Part shown: positions 24,501-35,824 of the stretch, piece by piece
Numbering within the stretch: position 1 is the first letter of the stretch
Layout of the letters: the number at the start of each line of letters is the position of its first letter
Assembly (NCBI RefSeq): GCF_964355755.1
Contig: NC_092671.1
Coordinates: forward strand, 39,201,304-39,265,303
DNA length: 64,000 bases
Source: Antedon mediterranea
Taxonomy: Eukaryota; Echinodermata; Crinoidea; Comatulida; Antedonidae
Reading direction: 5' to 3'
Notes under the pieces: model-generated
The model's input: only the letters and a program-made list of their open reading frames with translations
Database searches by the model: none
What the model was told of the DNA's origin: nothing
Position numbers and translations under genes: made by a program

Positions 24501-24960
24501 CAAAATATTTCAATGTTTTATTCTATAAGGTTTCAGGATTTCTTAAAACCAGAAACCTTTGCTAAAGAACATGATATCGAAATGTTTATTGGTGATCTCT
24601 TATGTTACAAAAATCTCTGGGACGGACCCTAGAACATAAGATTGAGAAGTCTCAGTTAGGTTTCATGAAATCTCAAAAACAGAGACCACCCTATAGAACA
24701 CAATATTGAGAAGTTTTAGTGGGGTCTGTGTTTCGAAATGTCTTTTGGTATCTGTTTTTGAAATTTATTTTAAAAAACAAAGACCTTCCTAAAGAACACA
24801 ATATTGAAAAGTTTAGTTGCGATCTCTATTTTCGAGAAATATCGATAATCACACGTACACATTAATATTGGGACATTTGAAAAGATTTTCTGTTTTCAAG
24901 ATTTCTATAAAAAAAACACAGATCTTCATTACAACAGTTCTTCCAAACACTCTAATTATT
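21590..24960. repeat. Degenerate satellite with CAATATTGAGAA and GTCTCTGTTTTC motifs
   Basis: Across about 3.4 kb the words ACAATATTGAGAA, AGTGGGGTCTCTGTTTTC and GAAAACAGAGACC recur every roughly 70-100 bp with drift. Many blocks contain both GTCTCTGTTTTC and its complement, so single units can fold back. No coding potential is convincing: the identical 64- and 66-residue ORFs here are products of the 763-bp duplication. Confidence 0.7.
22210..24370. repeat. 763-bp unit repeated about 2.8 times
   Basis: Sequence at 22374 onward recurs at 23137 and again at about 23900, and 22868 onward recurs at 23631, both with a spacing of 763 bp. Copies 1 and 2 are almost identical; the third is slightly diverged and shorter. 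Each unit carries one palindromic MITE (22687-22850, 23450-23613, 24212-24366) plus several satellite motifs. The MITE was therefore in place before the local amplification. Confidence 0.9.
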
Positions 24961-25996
24961 TAATATTTTATAAATAATTTAATTTAATAAAAAATTATGT
25001 GTAATTAAATTATGCACATTTTTAATAGCTTTCTTATTAAACATTTTCAATTTTGTGTTGTCTATTTTCGAGAAATCTTTAAAAATACAGAGGCCTCACT
25101 AGAAATTCTGACTTCTCAATATAGTGTTATAATTTGTCAATAGTAATACTAGTATGTTCTATGTTTTTTTCAGTAGATAGCATATTTTATGAGCTTTAAT
25201 TTGATACGATACAGTTTTTCCATTTACATTTTAAAGAATTTTTTTATATTTTAAAACATTCTTTGGGGTCAAAGGTCAGTAAAAGAATGTCCGGTCATTT
25301 TATGGCTAAAAGTTGTGTTAGAGCAAATGTAAATATGTATATTCTGAACAATTGAACACCAAAAACAAATCTCTATGACAAGTGGTTGTCAATATATTAT
25401 AACCACACATCTTTAACATTTGACCCCGATTTTAGCCATTTTCTTCAAATTAACCTATAACAGTTGAGATATTCTCTTCTAAATTAATTGCATACATATC
25501 TTATTCAGGTCCTTGACTAAGAAGAAAATTATATTTTGTTTCACAAAAAAAGTGTTAAAAATACAGTTTTTACTGCAAAAAATACTTTAATCACATGTAA
25601 ATGTGATATATTTGATATCATTGGGTAGATAATTGAAGTAGCTACCATGTGGTACCAAACATGATAGTACTAATAGTAGATAATATATACATCTTAGTTT
25701 ATATCGTTAAATATTGATTATTTCCAATTTTAGACATATTTGATCTCAAATGACCTCCAAAATATAAGTTCCACTAAACCGATTTTAGTAGATTTTGAAA
25801 ATAAAACACTCCAATAACTACAGAATCAGAAAAAAAAGTTTTGAAACTATTGCATTTTGTTTTGGGTCAATTCACAGATTGCCTGAACTATAAGTAGGCT
25901 ATCAGTAGTGAGAACTCGGTATCAGCACACCTTAAATTGGCTAGGTGTGGTTTATTACCTATAGTTTCACAATTAAAAATACCAAAAGAAACTTAC
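24961..25996. other. AT-rich DNA without recognised features
   Basis: No coding exon, known repeat boundary or RNA gene is seen. It continues the block that separates the two pieces of the decayed thioesterase gene. Confidence 0.45.
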
Positions 25997-26071
25997 CACT
26001 TTAATTGAAATCCTGCGAAGAAAGTTGTCCGTTATATTGTATTGAAAACTGTCTTTTTTTTGTCAAAATGC
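25997..26071 (-). pseudogene. Relic of thioesterase exon 1
   Basis: The reverse complement ends in CTTTCTTCGCAGGATTTCAA followed by TTAAAGTG and a GTAAGT donor. TE7 exon 1 has CTTTCATCGCAGGATTTCAA at the same place. Here the frame contains a stop (AAT TAA) and the ATG is lost. Together with 20569-20915 it shows that one TE7-like gene was split by deletion of the first half of exon 2 and insertion of repeats. Confidence 0.8.
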
Positions 26072-26627
26072 CTGGATATATTGTTGAATGATTTTATCAA
26101 TGTTATCAATGTATTTACTGTCGTCGCCCTCTGTTTATACTTTCATAAAAGTTTACTTTCTCACCTACTTTTTACGTTGAATCGCGCGTATCCCTAAAAC
26201 CAGACCAGAAACCAGATAAATTGGTCTTGATCTAGTATTCCTTCATCGCAGCAAGGCAAACTAACAACAGGGTGCTGTCGAGCGCCGGCAATCAACGGGG
26301 TTTATCTGTGGCTGCGACACAATCAGTTCCACGCCCGTCACTGCGCGTCGCGGAGAATTATGTACACACAGTACCTGTTTTGTCGCAGCCAGACAAGATC
26401 AAATAGTGGGGAACCTAATGTAATTCCGTGAGATTTTAATTCTCGAGTTCTTGGCAGTTTTGGAATCCTTAGGACTAGTAGAATTCATTGCAAGTGGGGA
26501 CCAATTTTTCCCGACCCTATTTTGGCTGCCATCTTGGATTTCAAAATGGCCCCCATTTTTTACTCGAAACTGATAGTAGCTCCTATTTTAAACCACGTAC
26601 GAACGTAATTTGTGTGATAAATCTTAC

Positions 26628-26810
26628 AATATTATGATAAATCAGTCCAATGGTACAATTTATAAAAATAGCATATGGCAACCATATTGGATTCCAAGGT
26701 GGCCGCCATTAAAAACGTATATAATGTATGCATTTATATATTTAATCATCAAATTATGACTGTCATATGCTATTATTATAAATTGTACCATTACTGATTT
26801 ATCATAATAT
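26628..26810. mobile_element. Hairpin MITE-like element
   Basis: Left arm about 26628-26677 (AATATTATGATAAATCAGT...GCATATG) is the near reverse complement of about 26764-26810. The arms are close to 48 bp with small indels. A TCCAAGGTGGCCGCCATTAA word lies in the loop. The interval 26811-27320 shows no gene. Confidence 0.65.
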
Positions 26811-27329
26811 TTTTTTGTTGTCTTATGTAGGTTCGACCTACTTTATTTCTTCATCAATAAAATGTTTATTTACAATGCATTTCACTTGATTAATGTAATA
26901 TTATAATACAACTGACATTGAATAAATTTCAATACATCTTATATCTCACTCCTATCATTGCATTTTTATATATAATAGTAAGAATAATTATTTTCCTCTA
27001 TTTTATACACTTTTACATTACTGTTAGTGCACCAAATAAGTAAACCGGATGCACTATAATGCCCAGTGTTCAATCCTTGACAATGTACGTATATTGGCAT
27101 ATGGCAGCCATAATTTGATGTGATTGAAAAACCCTGGGTTACTTCCAAATATAAGAATCTTAACCGTAATATAAGAATCTTAACCGTAAACGTTCCGCTC
27201 ACTGAGAAACAAAGTTAACCGGATGTCAAAATCCCTACGTAAATCTTTTTACCAAAAAAATGTAGCTAAGCTCTTGAATTCGCCGATTTCCGATCCTGGT
27301 AGAAGCACACCAAAAGGTTTCTCAATCTA

Positions 27330-27764
27330 GGATGCAAAGATAATTCTTTTCTTGTAGGAATGTCAAATTTGCTGTGTAACGGCGACAATACCTTGCTTTC
27401 CAATAAAATTTATCAATTTTTTACCTCATTGACCTCGGAATTTAACCACCTCCCTTCTCTAGATCCACTATTAAATATTGATGAAACCCCTAGTAACTCG
27501 GCCCTTGCATGGACTCGGCTTAACCATTATGACCCTCAATGCTAAAAAAAAACATGCGAATTAATTGTGAGCTGTAAGAAAAATAAGTCGGTATTTAATC
27601 GTCCAATTATTAATAAATGTATTGTTAACCAGGTATGCCGTACTAAGCTCCTAGGAATAATTATATGTGACTATTCATGGCAACCCCATATTGATTCTTG
27701 GATAGCTAAATCAAACTCAGGGTTATATTTACTTTTAAAAACTGTCGTTTTGAGCAATTTTTGA
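27330..27764 (+). mobile_element. Internally deleted LINE fragment
   Basis: Plus-strand translation first gives a region with IYQFFTSLTSEFNHLPSLDP, which is typical of the segment ahead of the LINE reverse transcriptase. A second frame segment follows with CRTKLLGIIICDYSWQPHID and KSNSGLYLLLKT, matching the distal RT motif KLLG..I...W..HID...K....LYLL. The RT core between them is missing and a stop separates the parts, so this is a dead, internally deleted copy. Confidence 0.75.
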
Positions 27765-28410
27765 AATAAGGCAACAGAAGAGCAGTGTTTAATTTGCGGG
27801 GGGAGTGAATTCCAGAGTGTGGGTGCTGCAAAAGAAAACGATCTATGACCAAAGGTTTAGCTATGCGTGGAACAGAGAATAAGAAATCATCAGATGATCT
27901 AAGAGTCCGTCCAGGAACATAAAAGGTGATTTTATTGACGGATGTAAGCAGGTTGGTTAAAAAGTGCTTTAAAAGTAAGGAGCAAGATTTTAAATTTGAT
28001 TCGATTGTCAATGGGGAGCCAGCGAAGAACAGGTGAAACGTGAATAATAATAATAATAATAATAAGATTTTTATAGCGCACATACCACTCCAGAGTGCTC
28101 AAGGCGCATTTAAAAATAAAAAAGAAATAAATCATACAAATTCCTGACAAATAAAATGCAATTTTAAAAAGCGACGGTTAGTTAACGTAATGATACGAGC
28201 AGCCGAGTTCTGTATTCGTTGAAGACGATTAATTTGAAAATTCGAAAGGGCATAGAACAGAAAATTGCAATAATCAAGACGAGAGAAGATAAAACCATGA
28301 ATGATAGATGATGTGGAGCGTATAGAAAGAAAGCGTCCAACAATTGCGCATACTGCCAAATATTTAAATGCCACATTATTACACAGTAAAATCTTTATTC
28401 TTTTGTACAC
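27706..28410 (-). mobile_element. LINE reverse transcriptase 3' fragment with an insertion
   Basis: From 28410 downward the minus strand encodes IIHGFIFSRLDYCNFLFYAL and LQRIQNSAARIITL, then WLPIDNRIKFKILLLTFKAL near 28010, then VPGRTLRSSDDFLFSVPRIA near 27900. These are consecutive C-terminal parts of a jockey/CR1-like LINE RT. The frame is broken, and about 28043-28160 is an inserted AATAATAAT...TTTTATAGCGCAC repeat tail. It faces the plus-strand fragment tail to tail. Confidence 0.85.
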
Positions 28411-29294
28411 AAATTTTGTAAATAGAGAGGAATTTTAAAAAGCTATAAAAAATAAACGGTGTGGTAAAAAATGTTATCAGATGACTAAATATAGGTAATA
28501 TAACTTGAATATTACATTTCTGATATTTTTATTCAACTTTAGATTTTTATTTTCATGCTATAGCAAAAATTATCCACCGTATATCCACCATCTTTTTTCA
28601 ACTTCTAGGGAGTCACCAGACATGTTATTGCATTAGGTTAACTACCTAACTACTGAAAAAAAGTCTTCTTGGTTTTTATAGAAGAATTTTGCCAAATTTT
28701 GTATTTGACCATATTAAGGGAAATTCATATACAAATATTTTATTTATGTACAATTAACCAAATATTATATTTAAATTCATGCCTGTACCTAAGCTTTAAA
28801 TAAAGTGTTTATAAAAAAGGAAAAAAAAGTGTTGTTTAATCAGTGTTTTCATAGTAGACGTGACCCAAAAAGATAACAAACTTATAATATATATATGCGT
28901 TGGTCATACTATAGGCTTTTTATATGGAGAATTGAAATTATTAGGTTATTTTGGAAGTTCAATATCGTCAACAACTTTAGGTTACTAATCAACCTTATAT
29001 AATAACATCTTTTGCCAAGTTTGATAACCTGCTATCAACAACACTGTCCCCTAGAGGCTGTGATTGGTCAATACTCGCAGTAGTAACCTGGTAGGCGCGG
29101 CGCGCTGAACATCCGGTGATTCGGACCGAAGAAGACGAATTAATATTTATTCGGCCTAACTGTGTAAATAACTTATCATTGCGAACCAAGAGAACACCTT
29201 TGAAAACCATACCCAGTTAAACATTACTTTTTCAGATAATAGGCCTACATGCAGCAACATCGTAATAGAGGAGACTAAACAATAGGCCTATTAT

Positions 29295-30356
29295 TCAAAT
29301 TGCTTTAGGATTTGAATTGAAATCTAGTTGACCTCTAAAAACAACATTTTCCTGTTTCTTTGCCTCGAAATTAAGAAGATGATCCTGTTTTAAATCTTGC
29401 CACATTGTATAATGTAATTCATCTCCTTTCAGTGTTTCGTCAAAGTATTGAGCAATATAACCTCGTAACTGACCATTTAAAATATCTGGTGTAACATATG
29501 TGAGTATTTTATCAGTGTTGCTCGTAAAATGTGATTGGGCAACGTCGATACAAAACTTGATATATGATGATTCATTCGTGTGTTTATCTCCATCCACATA
29601 TTCTTCACCAACGATTACTTTGTTGTTGTAGATCTCATCTGAAGATCCTGGAGTTTTAGAAAGAGCAGTGAAATGAGGTTTTTGCGCATGTGCAGCATAT
29701 GGATATCTATCTGTCAATTCTTTTGGTATTGGGCACGGTCGTCTGTTTTCAACATTAACACATATAATTTGTGTATTAGATGTACTAATACACTTTTGCT
29801 GTTTTTCCAATATGAGATTACTACGGAAAAACATTGAAGATGTCCCAATATACGTAACGCTATACGTACCGTATATAGGTTCTGATATCATATCGCTGGT
29901 GATATTATCGTCGACAAATCCTTGCTGGTGACGTACAAAGTAGCATTCTTTCTTCCTAGACAAATAGAAGTTTCTATTTGAATTTTTAAGAACTTCTTCG
30001 TGAAGTTGTGCATGTCTTGACGGACGGACATAACCTGCAATATACAATTATAAATATTATTTGTTAGTCTAATTAAGAGAGTATTATTTAATTATTTTAG
30101 TACTAATCGATATGATAATGAACACAAGTTTAGGATTTTTTAAAAATCTATTCGTTCATGGGATAGAAAACATTAATTATACGTTTACAAAATACAACAA
30201 CTAAACGTTCCTACCTGCTTCATTGAAGTCCACCTTTCTCAGTTTTTTACCGGAAATATCAACTTTAGTACTGTTTGTCGATGCCATTCTTGTTAACATA
30301 TTTATGCCAACTCGTTTCAGCTGTACCCTTTGAAGTATTGGTGTTATGGTAAACAT
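29295..30356 (-). CDS. Double-hotdog thioesterase-like protein TE5, catalytic Asn replaced
   Basis: Two exons, complement(join(29295..30034,30215..30356)), 293 residues. Exon 1 starts MFTITPILQRVQLKRVG; the ATG used by TE3 (MLQRV) is ATA here, but the upstream in-frame ATG shared with TE4 and TE6 is present. Exon 2 opens with Gly at GYVRPSRHAQLHEE. The active-site motif reads EYVDGDKHTN: D195 and H199 are kept, and the usual Asn is D197. The Glu motif is YFDETLKGDE. It corresponds to TE3 in copy A. The coding exon differs clearly more between TE3 and TE5 than their 3' flanks do. The leader is basic and probably mitochondrial (inference). Confidence 0.77.
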
Positions 30357-30972
30357 TTCGGATGATGAAAGATGAAGAGCAGTGTTGGTTCTTAGGTTGA
30401 TTGAAGACTGACTGACGGTAAAGGATTTTTTTAAAACTTTTAATTAAGTCAGTGAAAAGGACAAACTCTTAAATATTTACTACTTATAATTATCTTTATT
30501 ACTTATGTTCAACCCGCGTTTATACAGTACCACATTGTAAAGTTGTTATATTATACTGGTTAGCTTCTTTAACCATCTGAAGAATACCTTAGATTTAGTT
30601 TAAAAGCTTTTCTTAACGTATGTATTAAAATCAAACAAATTACTGATTTGTCTGCTGCTTTTACAGCTTGTGTTTAGATATTTAAATGAAAACTTCTACG
30701 TGTTATTTTCTGATTTCATTAACGTAAGTGATATGACCAATCACAAGCGATAAAATATTCAAACTGTCGCTTGTCATTGGTCAACTTACTTGCGTTGAGT
30801 CTATGTTCTTGCGTTGCGTCTCTAGTGTGAACCGAGCATTAAGGAATGATATCCATTCTACGTTCAGAGTGAGGTACATAACTTATCACGACATCCTTTC
30901 TAAGTCTAATGACGTTTACATATAGCGATAAATAATAGTTCTATTGTTGATAATTATATATAATGGAAATAT
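30357..30972. other. Spacer between TE5 and TE6
   Basis: No gene. At about 30730-30842 there is a stretch rich in ACTTGCGTTG-type words ending GTGTGAACCGAGCATTAA. It resembles the ends of a DNA-transposon MITE, similar in style to 46356-46565. Confidence 0.4.
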
Positions 30973-32537
30973 TCAAATTGTTTTAGGAATTGAATTGAAA
31001 TCTAGTTGACATCTAAAAACAACATTTTCCTGTTTCTTTGCCTCGAAATTAAGAAGATAATCTTGTTTAAAATCTTGCCACATTGTATAATGTAATTCAT
31101 CTCCTTTCAGTGTTTCGCTAAAGTATTGAGCAATATATCCTCGGAACTGACCATTTAAAATATCTGATGTAACATATGTGAGTATTTTATCAGTGTTACT
31201 CGTAAAATATGATTGGGCAACGTCGATGCAAAACTTGATATATGCTGCTTCATTCATGTGTTTGTTCACGTCCACATCGTCATTGCCAACGATTATCTTT
31301 TTGCTGTAGATCTCATCTGAAGATTTTGGAGTTTCAGATAGATCCGGGAAATTAGGCTTTTGCGCATGCGCAGCATATGAATGCGCATCTGTGAATAATG
31401 TTGGTATTGGGCAAGGTCGTCTGCTCTCAAGATTAACACATATAACTTGCGCAATACATGTACTAATACACTGTTTTTCTAATATTAGCTTACTACGGCA
31501 AACAATCGACGATGTCCCAATATACGAAACGCTATACGTACCGTGTATAGGTTCTGATATCATAGCGCTGGTGACATTCTCGTCAACGAATCCTTGCTGG
31601 TGACGCACAAAGTAGGATTCTTTCTTTGTAGACGAATAGTAGTCCTCTGGCAATGCTGATTGCAAACCGCAAATACGAACTTTTTCGTGAAGTAGTGCAT
31701 GTCTTGAAGGACGGATAAAACCTACAGATAAATAACTTAATAATGAACGACTTAATTCGGAAAGTGTTCATTAAGTAAGTATAATGTAAGGTCAACTTAA
31801 CAAACCATGCTGATATGAAAACAATAATTTTGGCTGTCATTTTGAATATTAATATATAAATAACTAGCGATCGCAAGGTCATGAGTTCAAATACTCTTAT
31901 TAGTTTTTTTTTTCTCATATCAGAAACATGCAGCGCGAAGGCTGAAAATGTTTATTTACAAAAATATATATATGGAAATACAAATATTTAAAAAATACAA
32001 AATGTATACAAAACATTAAACCAACCACAACACTACAATACAGCCATTCTTATTTTGAATTGAGCAATTTATGAGTAAATTATATTGCTTAATACAATGA
32101 AACTCATAATATTACAAGGATAGGTTCTGTGTGCTACAGTATATTAACAATACTGGTAGGATATTCATTATTGTCAAAATATTCCTTATTTTTTAAGGAT
32201 AGGACTCAGAAGACACTTAAAGTGAATTTAATGAATATAAATGAAGCAACTTAAAAGGGGCGGGGAAAGAAGAATATAATTATCTCTCACACTATAGTAC
32301 AATGTGTATACATAGAAACTGATCTGAATCCGTTTGATCACGGTATAGATCACGGTATAGAAAGTTCGGATTACAACACAACTATAGGTTCCTACCTGCT
32401 TCATTGAAGTCCTCCTTTCTCAGGTTTTTACAGCCGATATCAACTTTAGTGCTGTTTGTCGATGCCATTCTTGTTAACATACCTAAGCCAGCTCGTTTCA
32501 GCTGTACCCTTTGAAGCATTGCTGTTATGGTAAACAT
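30973..32537 (-). CDS. Double-hotdog thioesterase-like protein TE6
   Basis: Two exons, complement(join(30973..31721,32396..32537)), 296 residues. Exon 1 starts MFTITAMLQRVQLKRAGLGM, a basic leader; the frame runs further upstream only to a TTG, so the ATG at 32537 is used. Exon 2 opens with Gly at the GFIRPSRHALLHEK-like sequence after TCTGTAG. The active-site motif is DDVDVNKHMN (D198, N200, H202), and the Glu motif is YFSETLKGDE. Compared with TE4 it lacks two residues in the EKQ-CIS stretch and keeps the SIPKTI C-terminus that TE4 has lost. It is expected to be catalytically competent. Confidence 0.78.
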
Positions 32538-33228
32538 TTTGTTTTGAGCATGCGTAGTAGTGGCTGTTCTGGTTCTCAATAGTCAAGAGTACTAGGCCTA
32601 CCTATTGAAAATGAATACAACAATTAAGTGTTTTTAAGATAATGGTTTAATATTTATAAAAAGTTATAATCGCTCAATCATTTTTCAGGATGTTGTTGAA
32701 TAGCAATATTAAATATAAAAGTGACGTTTCACCAGCTTTCGTCAAACCGCCTACCGCATTAGTCCCCGAATTCATCCTCTCGTCTATCGGCGAGTCATTT
32801 TTCAAAGCAAATTCCAAAAATATATTAATATTTTCTCTTTATTCAAGCAATTTTTGTTTATAAAGGAAGGTGAAAATCTCTGGCATAAAATTCGAAAAGT
32901 GCAGGATAATTTAAAGACTTTTCTTCTTGTACATTATGACATGGTATAATGGTAATGGTTAATTGTTTGGTGTTTTAGCTTTGACAATACACGTGGTGAC
33001 TGAATATACGTACATGACAAACAAACAAACCTACTTTGTATTAAATTTAATATAAACAAAAGAACAAAACATATATTATAATTACATATGTGCATTAAAC
33101 GACTTGTAAAAAATAGTTAAATAAATTTATCATAACAAATATGTGGGTAACGCTACTGGATCGTCGAAATATTATATACCGTGCATAGATATGATCCCAA
33201 GCTTTAGTTTAGGACTACAGTGAATATA

Positions 33229-34759
33229 TCATAGGTTAGAGGTTAGATAATGTAGTTTGAACCGACATCTGAAAACAGGAACTCCATCTTTCTTTGCTTC
33301 AAAGTGGAAAAGATATTTATTTAGAAAATCTTGCCACATTGTATAACTGATCTCATCACCTTCGAGAGTTTCACCAATATACTCGCACGTAAGCTTTGTT
33401 AATTTACATTCTAACAGCTCGTGAGTAATGTTGCCAAATATTTTATCATTAATGCTGTTTTTAGCAACTAAAACACAAAACTGCATGTAAACAGCTGCAT
33501 TCATATGTCCGTTCAAGTCAACATCTTCTTTACCAACAACCATTGTTTTCTCGTAGATTCTTTTATCTTTAGATTGCAAAGTTTCTAACTGTTCGATCTT
33601 GGGTTTGATTCTTAGAACAGACTCGTACATTTGTACCAGTTTTTCTGGCAATGGGGTGGGTCTTCTCGTTTCAAGATTAACACAAACCCCTTGTTGGATC
33701 ATGGTACTAATACACTTTTTCTGGTTTTTCAAAATCACTTCAGACTTGCACAAAATTGAGGTTCTACCGACATGTGTCACAGTAAACACACCACATACTG
33801 GTTCAGATACCATGTCTGTTGTGATGTTGACATCTATAGATAATTGTCCATGGCGTAAAAAGAATCTGTTCAACTTGGCAATAGAGTCGGCATCTTCCTC
33901 TAACGATAACTCGAGACCAGTATTTCTGATCTGTTCATGGAAGACCAGGTGACGAGATGGATGAACGAAACCTAAACCAAGAATATGAAAATAATTTTAC
34001 AGTTTACTGTACTGTTAGGCCTACATCTTTACCATAACTTGAAAGAAAAATGAACTGTTCGAAGTAAGGAAACCTAGCCTGGTGGACACAGGTGTTATCC
34101 ACATCCGTATTGTTTCCTGATACTTCTTCCGTTCAGCTTGGAATTTACTATTTTATTCAATACTTTTAAAAATTACTGAACTTTGACGATGCATTTCTCT
34201 TGGTTGCCTTTCTCGTTTTGATTTGTTTGTATACACTTTATTTCCACAATTCCTATTTTTTTTACAAATTACAGTACTCAGTTGGTTTTTTTTGTCTGAG
34301 ATTCTTTTTTTTTTTTTCAATATTTAAAAAAAGAAATTACACTACATACGTGTTTGGCACTAACCCAGATACAGTATATTACGGTAATTATTATATTATA
34401 TGAACAACTGATTGATACGAAGGCATGCGACAAATCAATACGCATGGTGTCATTTCGTAATATTATTCATCGTAACACAATTTCTACCGCGACAGATGTT
34501 ATGGTAGGCGGCCGGTTCGACAATATACTTAGACTAGTCTTAGTAGACCTCTACTACTGCAAGCTAACTAGCAAGTATAGAGTGGTAACGTAACGCGTTT
34601 CGTACGGATGCATGTTTCCTATGTTATTAACTTAGAGTAGGCCTACAATAGGCGTACAGGTACTATGATTAGACAAAGCTTACCACTTTTATTGAAATCC
34701 TGCGATGAAAGACGTCCACAATCCTCAATGTTTAAAATGAAAACGTTTTTGGACGCCAT
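33229..34759 (-). CDS. Double-hotdog thioesterase-like protein TE7
   Basis: Two exons, complement(join(33229..33971,34684..34759)), 272 residues. Exon 1 encodes MASKNVFILNIEDCGRLSSQ-DFNKS and ends in phase 1 before GTAAGC. Exon 2 opens with Gly at GFVHPSRHLVFHEQ after TTGGTTTAG. It has no presequence; it begins at the position of the inner MAS of TE3-TE6. Active-site residues are D177, N179, H181 (EDVDLNGHMN) and E226 (CEYIGETLEGDE), all as expected for acyl-ACP-thioesterase-like hotdogs. TE7 and TE8 are close tandem duplicates with shared flanks. Confidence 0.8.
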
Positions 34760-35824
34760 GATTCGATTAATACAACCCGTATGTGAGGACGGACATGGTC
34801 ATTCGCTGAGACGTGAGATTTGTGATGGTCGAATGATTTAAGTTATCAACTTATCAAAATGATCAACAAAATAAAATAAGCTCCACCCACCCCACTTTTC
34901 ATGTTGAAGCAAAATGCAAGTGGCTAAACAAATTAGCATACTCACTGTATAGAATGCCGTGATGTAACATACTAAATTGGGTTTTTTTTTCACGTTGTTT
35001 TTTTCAGTCAGTTATAGTACTAGAGGCTGACGTTTTTGGTTTTTTTTGCACGTCATGCTAAAATTACAAATTCCAAAGCATTTCTGGTATTTATGAGTCC
35101 TATTTGACTGTCAATCTAGACCGATATTAATTCGCTGTCAGGTAATCATTGAATTATTATAAAAACAGTCCAATAAAGTTTTTGTTTGTAATATGATACT
35201 TCACACTTGAAGTATCTAGGCGTGATGAATTGACCGCCAGACTTGTCCTTATAATAGCAATAAAATAAACTAAAGTGACAGAAATTGAGTCTGTGTTTCA
35301 TATCAAAGTTATTCACTTCTGTAACAAAAAAATAATATTTATTCACGTATAAAAAGAGAAAAGAAATATATATATATATATATATAAACTTTATTTAGAT
35401 ACTTTATTTATTTACTGACAGTACAACTCGTTCAATCAATTCAAGTATTTTTTGGCTTTAAATTACATTGTTTTAGGTAAAATAACTATTAGGCCTATGT
35501 GATAAATAAAATGACACATTCAAAAACAAATTTTAAATAAAAATTTTTTCTAGAGGGAAAATATATCTTTAAAACTGTTACTTCAATAAGCGAGCAGCGT
35601 TTTTTGTAAGAAATATTTCTTGTTTTAGGCAAAAAAAAATTATTTAGTCATCCTTCCCAAAATCATTTTTTACAATTTTATTTTCAGTTTTTTTTTCACG
35701 GAAGTTGATATTAATTGTTAAGTTATTGTGTTTATCTTATTTTACTGAATCGTTGAGATACGAAATATTATATACCGTGCATAGATATGATCCCTAGCTT
35801 TAGTTTAGGACTACAGTAAATATA
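34760..35824. other. Spacer between TE7 and TE8
   Basis: No gene. There is a TA dinucleotide run near 35370-35387. The stretch about 35632-35745 (CTTATTTAGTCATCCTTCC-like) recurs at about 37498-37612, as expected for a tandem unit repeated beyond TE8. Confidence 0.55.

Larger units (their letters stand above)
28374..33980. repeat. Segmental duplication copy B (TE5, TE6, TE7)
   Basis: Counterpart of 14838-20915. The left edge abuts the LINE fragment at about 28375. The third gene is intact here as TE7 and decayed in copy A. Confidence 0.85.

Noticed and set aside
33599-33952. Plus-strand ORF of 117 codons over TE7
   Set aside because: It is antisense to the well-supported thioesterase exon and shows no recognisable protein features.
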